From contig DATJSJ010000307.1 in the NCBI GenBank assembly GCA_035504175.1, positions 1 to 31,720 on the forward strand: a stretch of DNA of 31,720 nucleotides, given 5' to 3'. The stretch is from DATJSJ01 sp035504175. Its GTDB lineage: Bacteria; Pseudomonadota; Alphaproteobacteria; Acetobacterales; Acetobacteraceae. Shown piece by piece: positions 15,313 through 23,810 of the stretch. A model generated the notes under the pieces. It was not told where the DNA came from. It saw only the letters and a list, made by a program, of their open reading frames with translations, and did no database searches. The position numbers were made by a program, and so were the translations under genes. Within the stretch, counting starts at the first letter, position 1. Each line of letters starts with the position of its first letter.

Positions 15313-16263
15313 CTATCGGGACTGGCGGAAGCGCTCGACGGCGGCGACCAGGGCACGACGGATGCCGGGCTCGAGCGCCGAATGCCCGGCATCCGGGATC
15401 AGCGTCAGCCGTGCCGCGGGCCAGGCGGTGGCGAGATCGAAGGCCGTCCGCGCCGGACAGATCATGTCGTAGCGGCCCTGCACGATCTCGCCCGGGATCA
15501 TGCCGATGCGATCCATGCGCGCCAGCAGCCCGCCGGGCGGCAGGAACAGAGCATTGGCGAAGTAGTACGCCTCGATGCGGGCGAGGCCGAGGGCGGTGCG
15601 GTCCTGCGCGAAGGAGGCGACGGTGTCGGGGCTCGGCAAAAGCGTGCTGCAGGATCCCTCGTACACCGACCAGGCGCGGGCGGCGGGCATGTGGATCCCG
15701 GGATCGGGATCGGTGAGCCGGCGCAGGTAGTGGTGCAGTACGTCGCCGCGCTCCGCATCCGGCAGGAAGTTCACGAAGGTCGCGTGCGCGTCGGGGAAGA
15801 TCGTGCCCAAGCCGTCGAGAAACCAGCGCACTTCCAGCGGCCGGCCGAGGAACACGCCGCGCAATACCAGCCCGACCACCCGTTCGGGATAGGCCTGCGC
15901 ATAGGCGAGGGCGAGCGTGGAGCCCCAGGAGCCGCCGAACAGCAACCAGCGGTCCAGCCCCAGATGCCGACGCAGCGCCTCGATATCGGAGACCAGATCG
16001 GCGGTGGTGTTGTTGGCCAGGCTGCCCAGCGGGCGGGAGCGGCCGGCGCCGCGCTGGTCGAAGATGACGATGCGCCAGAAGCCCGGGTCGAAGAAGCGGC
16101 GGTGCACCGCTCCGGCTCCGGCCCCGGGGCCACCGTGCAGGAACAGCACCGGCTGCCCACGCGGGTTGCCAGCCTGCTCCCAATACATGACGTGACCCCC
16201 AGTCAGGGGCAGGTAGCCGGTCTCGAACGGCCCGATCTCTGGAAACAGGTCACCGCGCGGCAT
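15313..16263 (-). CDS. pip: Proline iminopeptidase (S33)
   Basis: Cytoplasmic alpha/beta hydrolase that releases N-terminal proline from peptides. The 316-residue product matches the family length. Motifs are HGGPGAG near residue 43 (oxyanion hole), FDQRGAGRS near 68, GGSWGS near 110 with the nucleophile Ser, the acid Asp in GRYDMICP, and the His in PDAGHSALEPG near the C-terminus. The frame is open for another 81 codons upstream, but that part overlaps the divergent DUF423 gene and has no homology. MPRGDLFPEIGPFETGYL at ATG 16263 is the typical family N-terminus. Confidence 0.94.
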   Translation of the reverse strand: MPRGDLFPEIGPFETGYLPLTGGHVMYWEQAGNPRGQPVLFLHGGPGAGAGAVHRRFFDPGFWRIVIFDQRGAGRSRPLGSLANNTTADLVSDIEALRRHLGLDRWLLFGGSWGSTLALAYAQAYPERVVGLVLRGVFLGRPLEVRWFLDGLGTIFPDAHATFVNFLPDAERGDVLHHYLRRLTDPDPGIHMPAARAWSVYEGSCSTLLPSPDTVASFAQDRTALGLARIEAYYFANALFLPPGGLLARMDRIGMIPGEIVQGRYDMICPARTAFDLATAWPAARLTLIPDAGHSALEPGIRRALVAAVERFRQSR

Positions 16264-16362
16264 GCTGCCCTTATCTATACGGGGCGACTCGGCGGCGGAA
16301 CATAGCCGTCGCGCGATGAGTTGCCCGTCGCCGGCCGGGCCGGCGCCTGCACGGAGGGGCGG

Positions 16363-16722
16363 ATGCAGCGGCTCTGGATCGGTCTTGGCGCGCTGGCCGG
16401 GCTGTTGGCCGTGGCGATGGCCGCGGTTGCGGCGCACGCCCTGCCCGATCTCGGCGCGGCGCACCGGGCGGTGGTCGACAGCGCCCTCCGCATGCAGGGC
16501 TGGCATGCCCTGGCCTTGCTGGCCTGTGGTTTGTGGCGCGAGCGCGGCGGGGTGCTGGTCGATGCGGCCGGCGCCACGTTCACCGCCGGGATTCTGCTGT
16601 TCTGTGGCGCCGTCTATGGCCTCGCCCTCGGCGGGGCCGCTACCGGGCCGGTGGCGCCGGCCGGCGGCATGCTGCTGATGGCGGGCTGGGTCTTGCTCGG
16701 TCTGTCGGCGCTGCGGCGCTGA
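16363..16722 (+). CDS. DUF423 family small membrane protein (YgdD-like)
   Basis: The 119-residue protein has four hydrophobic helices and the family pattern LGALAGLLAVAMAAVAAHAL at the N-terminus, then GWHALALLACGL, FTAGILLFCGAVYGLAL and a Pro/Gly-rich turn before the last helix. The function is unknown. Start ATG 16363 has GGAGGGGCGG just before it; TTG 16321 in frame is less likely. It is divergent from the iminopeptidase gene and convergent with the next gene. The two stop codons lie in a small inverted repeat (CGCTGA 16717-16722, TCAGCG 16732-16737). Confidence 0.85.
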   Translation: MQRLWIGLGALAGLLAVAMAAVAAHALPDLGAAHRAVVDSALRMQGWHALALLACGLWRERGGVLVDAAGATFTAGILLFCGAVYGLALGGAATGPVAPAGGMLLMAGWVLLGLSALRR

Positions 16723-16731
16723 GCCGCCGGA

Positions 16732-17001
16732 TCAGCGGCCCTCGGGCTTGGCGCCCTGGGGTGCTTCCGGGTTGGCACCCCGATCCGGCCGCTTGCCGGT
16801 GGCGCCGTTGAATTCCGGCCTGCCCAGCAGCGACTCGGTCGAGTGCCGCTCGGCGTCCGGGGTGCCGGCGGGATCGTGCTCGGTGGCGCCGCGCGGCACG
16901 CCACGCGCCTGTTCGTGGTCCTGGCGTCTGCTCGCATGCACGCTGGGATCGTGCTTTTCGTCGATCGGCTGACGGTCGGCGGGTGGTGTCGACTGGGCCA
17001 T
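16732..17001 (-). CDS. Small disordered hydrophilic protein
   Basis: The 89-residue product has a very high content of charged residues, Pro and Gly, no hydrophobic core and no Cys. Repeated short blocks such as RQPIDEKHDPS and RPDRGANPEAPQG suggest an intrinsically disordered protein. AAGGAGG lies at the right distance before ATG 17001, one of the best ribosome sites in the window, which argues that it is really translated. I do not recognise a family. A stress- or desiccation-related role would be a guess. Confidence 0.62.
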   Translation of the reverse strand: MAQSTPPADRQPIDEKHDPSVHASRRQDHEQARGVPRGATEHDPAGTPDAERHSTESLLGRPEFNGATGKRPDRGANPEAPQGAKPEGR

Positions 17002-17428
17002 GACGGGTGTGCCTCCTTGGCAGCGTGGCGCCTGACCCGGCGTGGATGCCGTCTCGTCGCCGCCGGCCTTCCGAGCCCGCTCCAGAGGCCTCAAACGGCG
17101 CAAGGGCCGGGGCGGTTGCCCGTCCGCCTTCCGCCGCTGGCCCGGCCGTGCCGCAACGATCCCGTCCGCTCCGAAATCCGGCGACGTGTTTCTCTGTTCG
17201 GCTGGAAGGGCCGTTTCTCCGCCCCGGCCTGTCCTCGCATGCTGCGACGCGCGGAGCGGCGGTCAAGGATGGCCGCAGGCCACCGCCGCAGGCGGCGCGA
17301 AGCGTCCTTGACCGTCGCGAGCACGGCGCAATGCTCGACCAGGTCGGGGTCGCTTCCCTGCTGCGTCGTCGTCTCCGCCGCGTCCGGGGCCCACCTTGAC
17401 CTGGCGCGAGTGGCGCCCCGCAGGCGGA
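17002..17428. other. Gene-free 427-base stretch holding a structured element
   Basis: No credible gene lies between the small disordered protein (-) and the end of the aminotransferase gene (-). Its main content is the multi-hairpin element at 17256-17318. It should also contain the promoter for the gene ending at 16732, though I cannot point to clear boxes. Confidence 0.5.
17256..17318. repeat. Compact palindromic element with two inner hairpins (REP/ncRNA-like)
   Basis: The outer arms, 17256-17269 and 17305-17318, pair over 14 bp with one G-T wobble; their core is GGTCAAGGA / TCCTTGACC. Inside, GGCC-GCA-GGCC (17271-17281) and CCGCC-GCA-GGCGG (17283-17295) form two hairpins with the same GCA loop, followed by the spacer CGCGAAGCG. 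Such branched palindromes are typical of dispersed bacterial intergenic repeats. A small RNA or attenuator is the other option. Confidence 0.6.
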
Positions 17429-18583
17429 CTACCCAACCGCTGCGGCGAGTGTGTCCGCGACCCAGGTAGCGTCGGCTGCCGTGAGGTCCGGATGGATCGG
17501 CAGCGCGAGGATGCGTTCGCAGATCGCCTCCGCGAAGGGGAGCGGCGTGCCGTCATGCGTTGCCCGATAGGCCGGCTGCCGGTGCAGCGGCTTCGGGTAG
17601 TAGATGGCGCTCGGCACGCCGGCGGCGGCGAGTTCGGCCTGGGCGCGGTCGCGGGTCGCGCGATCGGGCAGCAGCACGGCGTAGATCGCCCAGGCGCTGG
17701 TGCTGTCCGGCACCCGCGCAGGCACTTGCAGGACGGCGCCGAGCCGCTCGTCGTACACCCGGGCGACGGCCTCGCGCGCTGCGAGCTCCGCCGCGAACAC
17801 GTCGAGCTTGGCCAGCAGCACGGCCGCCTGCAGGGTATCGAGCCGCCCGTTCATGCCGGTGCGCAGGACCTCGTAACGGGTGGCGCCCTCGCCATGGGTG
17901 CGCAGGCTGCGATACAGCGCCGCGCGTTCGGGGTTGTCGGTCAACAGCGCCCCGCCATCGCCATAGGCGCCGAGCGGTTTGGACGGGAAGAAGCTGATCG
18001 CCGTCGCGTCGGCGGCGCGGCCGAGTCGCTGGCCGCGCAGGCTGGCGCCGAAGCTCTGGGCGCAGTCGTCGAGCGCGAACAGGCCTTCGCGGGTGGCGAT
18101 TGCCGACAGCGCGGGCCAATCGGCGGGCTGGCCGAACAGGTCGACCCCGATCATCGCCCGCGGCCGCAGCCGCCCGGCGCGACGAACGCCCTCGATCCGC
18201 GCCGCGAGGCCGGCCGGGTCGAGCTGGAAGGTGTGCGGATCGACGTCGCAGAACACCGGCGTCGCCCCGAGCAGCAGCGGCACCTCGGCGGTCGCCGTGT
18301 AGGTGAAGGCGGGCAGGAACACGGCGTCGCCTGGTCCGATTGCCTCGGCCATCAGCGCGATCTGCAGCGCGTCGGTGCCGGAGCTGATGCCGACGCAATG
18401 CGCCGCGCCGCAGAACGCGGCGAGTCGCTCCTCCAGCTCCGCGACCTCCGGGCCGAGGATGAACTGGCAATGTGCCAGCACCGCCTCCAGGCGCGGCCGC
18501 AGCCGCGCGGCGATGCGGGCCTGCTGTGCCTTGAGGTCGATGAAGCCGATGCGCCGGCCCTGCTCGGCGGAGGCGGCGCTCAC
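17429..18583 (-). CDS. DegT/DnrJ/EryC1-family sugar aminotransferase (WbpE-like)
   Basis: PLP enzyme of 384 residues that transfers an amino group to a nucleotide-linked keto-sugar for surface polysaccharide. The N-terminal FIDLKAQQARI, ILGPEVAELEERLA, SSGTDALQIALMA, FTYTATAE and the PLP-lysine site SFFPSKPLGAYGDGG (Lys202) follow the Pseudomonas WbpE pattern very closely. LDDCAQSFGA carries the Asp that contacts the pyridine ring. Its ATG overlaps the stop of the upstream dehydratase gene (ATGA), so the pair probably act in sequence. With that partner the likely product is a 4-amino-4,6-dideoxy UDP-sugar, although WbpE itself works at C3. Confidence 0.92.
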   Translation of the reverse strand: MSAASAEQGRRIGFIDLKAQQARIAARLRPRLEAVLAHCQFILGPEVAELEERLAAFCGAAHCVGISSGTDALQIALMAEAIGPGDAVFLPAFTYTATAEVPLLLGATPVFCDVDPHTFQLDPAGLAARIEGVRRAGRLRPRAMIGVDLFGQPADWPALSAIATREGLFALDDCAQSFGASLRGQRLGRAADATAISFFPSKPLGAYGDGGALLTDNPERAALYRSLRTHGEGATRYEVLRTGMNGRLDTLQAAVLLAKLDVFAAELAAREAVARVYDERLGAVLQVPARVPDSTSAWAIYAVLLPDRATRDRAQAELAAAGVPSAIYYPKPLHRQPAYRATHDGTPLPFAEAICERILALPIHPDLTAADATWVADTLAAAVG

Positions 18584-20496
18584 GCCCTGGCGTCCCGCGC
18601 CAACGCCGGATCGCCGCTGGCGTTGTGCGCCAATTCCGGCACCAGCCGGCCGAGCTGCGCCAGCGCCAGGCGTGCCTGGCCGCCGCGGCAGGCGGCCGCA
18701 ATCTCCTCGATCGCATGGCCGACGATGGCCGGATCGGCGGTGCGCGGGGCGGCGATCAGCAGGCCGGGATGGCCGGTCGGTACCGGCGGCTCGCTGCCGT
18801 GGAACAGCTCCTCGAACAGTTTTTCGCCGGGACGCAGGCCGGTGAAGCGGATCTCGATGTCACGGTCGGGGCGCAGCCCGGCCAGTCGGATCATCTGCCG
18901 CGCCAGGTCGACGATCTTCACCGGCTTGCCCATGTCGAGCACGAAGATGCCGCCATCCGCCGCGAGCGGCGCCGCCTGCAGCCCGACCACGCTCGCCTGC
19001 AGCACCAGCCCCACCGCCTCGCGCACCGTCATGAAGTAGCGCTGCATGTCGGGATGCGTGACGGTGAGCGGGCCGCCGCGCTCGAGCTGGCGGCGGAACA
19101 GCGGCACCACCGAGCCGGTGCTGCCGAGCACGTTGCCGAACCGGACGGTGACGCAGCGCATGCCGCCGGCGCGGCGGGCGGCGATGTCGAGCCCCTGGCA
19201 ATACATCTCCGCCAGGCGCTTGGAGGCGCCCATCAGGCTGGACGGGTTCACCGCCTTGTCGGTCGAGATCAGCACCATGGCCGCGGCGCCCGCTGCCCGG
19301 GCCGCATCGGCGACGTGGCGCGTGCCGGCGGCGTTGGTCAGCAGCCCTTCCAGCGGGTTCGCCTCCACCATCGGCACGTGCTTCAGCGCCGCGGCATGGA
19401 AGACGAGCTCGGGCTGGTGCGACTCGAACACGTCGCGGATCCGGGCCGGATCGCGCACGTCGGCGATGACCGCGCGGCGCGCCACCTGCGGGTGGCTCTC
19501 GGCCAGTTCGAGGTCGATCTGCCACAGCGCGTATTCGCCGTTGTCGAGCAGCACCAGCACCTCGGGCCCGAGGGCGGCGACCTGCCGCGCCAGCTCCGAG
19601 CCGATCGTGCCGCCGGCGCCGGTCACCAGCACGCGCCGCCCCTGCACCAGCCGGGCCATGCCCTCGCGGTCGAGCGGCACCTGCGGCCGGTTGAGCAGAT
19701 CCTCGATCGCGACCGGCTTCAATTCGAGCGGGCCGGCCGCATCCGGCGCGGCGGGATCGAGCGCGGTCGGCCGCGGCGCGCGGCGCACCGGGATGCCGCG
19801 CGCGTCCGCCTCCTCGAGCAGCCCGGCCAGGGCCTCGCCGCCCAGATCGGGGTCGGTGACCACGAGCAGCGACGGCGCGCGGCCCTCGGCCCGCAGCCGG
19901 TCGAGCACCAGCCCGGCATCGGCGATGGAGCCCATGATCGCCTGGCCATGGATTCGGCGGCCGGTCTGGCGCGAGCCGAGCGCCAGGAGGCCGACGACGC
20001 GGAACCCGGAATCGCGGCGCAGCGCGCGCAGGAACAGGTCCGAGCCCTCGCCGGCGCCGACCAGCAGCACCGGCGAGGGCTTGGCCGCCGCCTCGCCGCC
20101 GAGCTGCCAGCGGGCGCGGGACAGCCGGTAGAGCACGCGCGGCGTCGCGAGCACCACGAACAGCGTCATCGCCTGGATCACGGGGAAGGTCGGCGGCACC
20201 AGTGCCAGGCCGCGCGCCGTCGAAAGCAGGGCGAACAGCACCGCCCCGGCGACCGAGGCGGCACCGACGGCCAGCAGGTCGCGCAGCCCGGCGAAGCGCC
20301 AGTACTGCAGCGGCAGGCGGAAGGGCAGGCCGGCGATCAGCAGGCTTGCCGCGCCGTCGCCGAGCAATCCCACGGGCCGCCAGGGATCGAGGCCGGGGGC
20401 GGCGATCCAGCGCGCCAGCGGCACCGCGGCGGCGGCGAGCAGCCCGTCGAGCAGGACGTTGAGCAGGATGCGGTTGACGGAGCGGTTCGCGGGCAT
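18580..20496 (-). CDS. UDP-sugar 4,6-dehydratase, WbpM/CapD/FlaA1 family, membrane bound
   Basis: The 638-residue protein has about four N-terminal membrane helices (residues 5-120), a first Rossmann-like CoA-binding-type domain (VLLVGAGEGSD near 143), then a catalytic SDR domain. NAD binding is GAGGTIGSEL at 293-302. The active-site stretch STDKAVNPSSLMGASK starts at 411, with Met422 in place of the usual SDR Tyr, and Lys426. Met at that place is characteristic of WbpM-type UDP-GlcNAc dehydratases, which give the 4-keto-6-deoxy sugar. ATG 20496 is chosen because AGGGAG lies just upstream; the frame stays open 12 codons further. It starts divergently from the lipid-carrier transferase gene, only about 70 bases away. 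Confidence 0.93.
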   Translation of the reverse strand: MPANRSVNRILLNVLLDGLLAAAAVPLARWIAAPGLDPWRPVGLLGDGAASLLIAGLPFRLPLQYWRFAGLRDLLAVGAASVAGAVLFALLSTARGLALVPPTFPVIQAMTLFVVLATPRVLYRLSRARWQLGGEAAAKPSPVLLVGAGEGSDLFLRALRRDSGFRVVGLLALGSRQTGRRIHGQAIMGSIADAGLVLDRLRAEGRAPSLLVVTDPDLGGEALAGLLEEADARGIPVRRAPRPTALDPAAPDAAGPLELKPVAIEDLLNRPQVPLDREGMARLVQGRRVLVTGAGGTIGSELARQVAALGPEVLVLLDNGEYALWQIDLELAESHPQVARRAVIADVRDPARIRDVFESHQPELVFHAAALKHVPMVEANPLEGLLTNAAGTRHVADAARAAGAAAMVLISTDKAVNPSSLMGASKRLAEMYCQGLDIAARRAGGMRCVTVRFGNVLGSTGSVVPLFRRQLERGGPLTVTHPDMQRYFMTVREAVGLVLQASVVGLQAAPLAADGGIFVLDMGKPVKIVDLARQMIRLAGLRPDRDIEIRFTGLRPGEKLFEELFHGSEPPVPTGHPGLLIAAPRTADPAIVGHAIEEIAAACRGGQARLALAQLGRLVPELAHNASGDPALARDARA

Positions 20497-20566
20497 CGGC
20501 TCCCTATAGCGCCGCTGCCCCGCGCCGGTCACGGCCGGGCCCCGCCGACGTTGCCGCCTGGGGGCG

Positions 20567-21664
20567 GTGCGTGCTTTCTCCGCCGCGGCATTCGCGGACC
20601 CGGGCCGATTCGTGACGCTTGCAGCGTTTCTCCGTCATCTCGCCTTCTGCGCCGTGCTCGCGGGGCTGTCCGCGAGCACGGTGCAGATGATGATCGGGCT
20701 GGCGATCATGGACCGGCCGGATCCGCGCAAAGCGCATGCCCGGCCGATCCCGAAGGCGGGCGGGGTCGGCATCGTCGTCGCCTTCCTGGCGGGAATCTTC
20801 GTCCTGTATCACTTCGCCGCCTTCGCGCGGCTCGCGGATCCCTATTTCCGCGGCGTGATCCTGGCCTCGATCGCGATCGCGGTGGTGGCCTTCCTCGACG
20901 ATCTGCGGGACTGGCCGTTCACCGTGAAGCTGGCCGCGCAGTTCGCGGCCGGGCTGCTCGCGGTCGGCAGCGGGCTCTACGTGCACATCTTCCGCCTGCC
21001 CTATATCGGGCCGGCCGATCTCGGCCTGATCGGCGCGGCGGCGACGATGGCCTGGATCCTGTTCGCCACCAACGCGATGAATTTCATCGACGGGCTCAAC
21101 GGGCTCGCCGCCGGGGTGTGCCTGATCGCCTGCCTGTTCCTGGCCGGGATCGCGGCGAGCGTCGGCGGCTGGTTCGTCTATTTCGCCTCGCTTCTGCTGG
21201 CCGCGGGGCTGATCGGCTTCCTGCCGTTCAACTACCCGAAGGCGCGCATCTTCATGGGCGACGTGGGCAGCCAGTTCTGCGGCTTCGTGCTGGCGATGCT
21301 GGGGGTCGCGGCGAGCCGGTTCGAGCGGGTGGAGCTGTCGGCGCTGCTCGTGCCGCTGCTGCTCTCCGGCGTGCTGTATGACGTGGCGTTCACCCTGGCG
21401 CGGCGCGCGCTGGCCGGCGAACGGGTGACCAAGCCGCATCGCGGCCATCTGTATCAGGTCGCAACCCGCGCCGGCGTCCCGGCCGCCGCGGTCGCCGCCA
21501 TTCACTGGGGGTTCGCCGTCCTGGGGGGTGCGACCTGCCTCGCCTTCATGGCCGCGCCGTCACCGATCAAGCCGCTGATCGTGCTGGCGCCCTTGCCGGT
21601 GCAGATCGGCTGGACGGTCGTGGTCGGGAGGCTGGCCCGGCGCGCCGCGATCGGGCGCTGGTAG
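20567..21664 (+). CDS. Undecaprenyl-phosphate sugar-1-phosphate transferase (WecA/WbpL/MraY superfamily)
   Basis: Membrane enzyme that starts a lipid-linked glycan by moving a sugar-1-phosphate onto undecaprenyl phosphate. The 365-residue product has about ten helices. Signatures are KAHARPIPKAGG (55-66), catalytic DDLRD (111-115), NAMNFIDGLNGL (169-180), FMGDVGSQFCGF (229-240) and KPHRGHLYQ (289-297, the HxxH loop that separates WecA/WbpL types from MraY). GTG 20567 is used; GTG 20612, which begins closer to the first helix, is an equal candidate. Divergent from the dehydratase/aminotransferase pair, it likely loads the sugar they make. Confidence 0.9.
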   Translation: MRAFSAAAFADPGRFVTLAAFLRHLAFCAVLAGLSASTVQMMIGLAIMDRPDPRKAHARPIPKAGGVGIVVAFLAGIFVLYHFAAFARLADPYFRGVILASIAIAVVAFLDDLRDWPFTVKLAAQFAAGLLAVGSGLYVHIFRLPYIGPADLGLIGAAATMAWILFATNAMNFIDGLNGLAAGVCLIACLFLAGIAASVGGWFVYFASLLLAAGLIGFLPFNYPKARIFMGDVGSQFCGFVLAMLGVAASRFERVELSALLVPLLLSGVLYDVAFTLARRALAGERVTKPHRGHLYQVATRAGVPAAAVAAIHWGFAVLGGATCLAFMAAPSPIKPLIVLAPLPVQIGWTVVVGRLARRAAIGRW

Positions 21665-21670
21665 CGCCCG
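21652..21670. terminator. Possible terminator hairpin spanning a stop codon
   Basis: CGGGCGCT and AGCGCCCG form an 8-bp perfect stem with loop GGT; the TAG stop of the transferase gene lies in the loop and right arm. The block TAGCGCCCG recurs at 21693-21701. The region lies between convergent genes but has no T tract. Confidence 0.35.
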
Positions 21671-21707
21671 CGCGGGACGGGCCGGCCGCTCCTAGCGCCC
21701 GGCAGGC

Positions 21708-22100
21708 TCAGGCGTTGGCTGCCTTGCGCTGCGCCTCGGCGGCGACGCCGCCGGCCTTCCGGGGCGACGAGGCCTCGGTCATGATCGCACGCAGGTCACG
21801 CAGGAACGCGGCGCCCTTCAGCGTCCGCTGCACCAGCACGCTGCGCCGGTCCATCGGGTCGATCTTCCGCCGGGCCAGGTCGAGCTCGCCCAGCCGGTCG
21901 AGCGCGCGCGTGATCGCCGGCTTCGACACGTTCAGGTCGGCGGCGAGGCCGCGGACGGTGTGCGCGCCCTCCTGCAGGTAGCAGGTGAGGAACACGCCGA
22001 GCTGGCGCGCCGAGAGATCGGGTCCGTCGCGACGGACCAGCGCCACAACGGTATCGCGGAGGATTCCTACGAGTTGGTCTGCGGATTGTGTCGTTGGCAT
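21708..22100 (-). CDS. MarR/winged-helix transcriptional regulator
   Basis: A DNA-binding regulator of 130 residues. The winged-helix core runs from LSARQLGVFLTCYLQEG through HTVRGLAADLNVSKPAITRALDRLGELDLARR (recognition helix in SKPAITRALDRL) to the wing DPMDRRSVLV. The C-terminal tail is short and basic, smaller than in typical dimeric MarR proteins. I chose ATG 22100 because AAAGGA lies seven bases upstream; ATG 22118 in the same frame has no site. A palindrome at 22189-22204 next to a -10-like GATAAT suggests autoregulation. The ligand is unknown. Confidence 0.85.
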   Translation of the reverse strand: MPTTQSADQLVGILRDTVVALVRRDGPDLSARQLGVFLTCYLQEGAHTVRGLAADLNVSKPAITRALDRLGELDLARRKIDPMDRRSVLVQRTLKGAAFLRDLRAIMTEASSPRKAGGVAAEAQRKAANA

Positions 22101-22185
22101 AGCCAATCCTTTCTTCATGAGGGCGGCCGGAATCGGTCGGCACCGTACCCCGGACGGGTCAGCCCCGAGCCCCGTCTACGTGGTC

Positions 22186-22204
22186 ATTATCCAATCGATT
22201 GCAT
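22186..22204 (-). promoter_or_regulatory. Candidate MarR operator and -10 box
   Basis: ATcCAATCGATTGcAT (22189-22204) is a 16-base palindrome with only one mismatched pair, of the size MarR dimers bind. On the minus strand GATAAT (22186-22191), a 5/6 match to a -10 hexamer, abuts and overlaps it. A dimer bound here would block transcription of the regulator gene about 85 bases downstream. No good -35 is seen at 17 bases. Confidence 0.5.
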
Positions 22205-22262
22205 GGCCAGGTTGGTTGCAAATTCGACATCTCTATCCCGATTACGTGACCAGCATGTTCCG

Positions 22263-23669
<1,407 letters not shown>

Positions 23670-23810
23670 CGGAGTCTCCGTTCAGGCGGCCGGCGCGTGG
23701 AATCGGCCGCAGCGGCACCCCGGGTCAAGTGATGCCGCCGTCGCCGCACCCGCTTTTCCACCATCAGGCCCCGCTTGCATAAGCGCGGGGGCGCCATAAA
23801 GATCATAAGC

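Noticed and set aside
16321..16362. Upstream TTG start for the DUF423 gene
   Set aside because: The added residues lack homology, and a strong ribosome site precedes ATG 16363.
23769..23789. Hairpin CCCCGCTT-GCAT-AAGCG-(C)-GGGG in the gap before the helicase
   Set aside because: It lies between divergent genes, so a terminator makes no sense, and the stem has a bulge. It might affect the leader but nothing more can be said.
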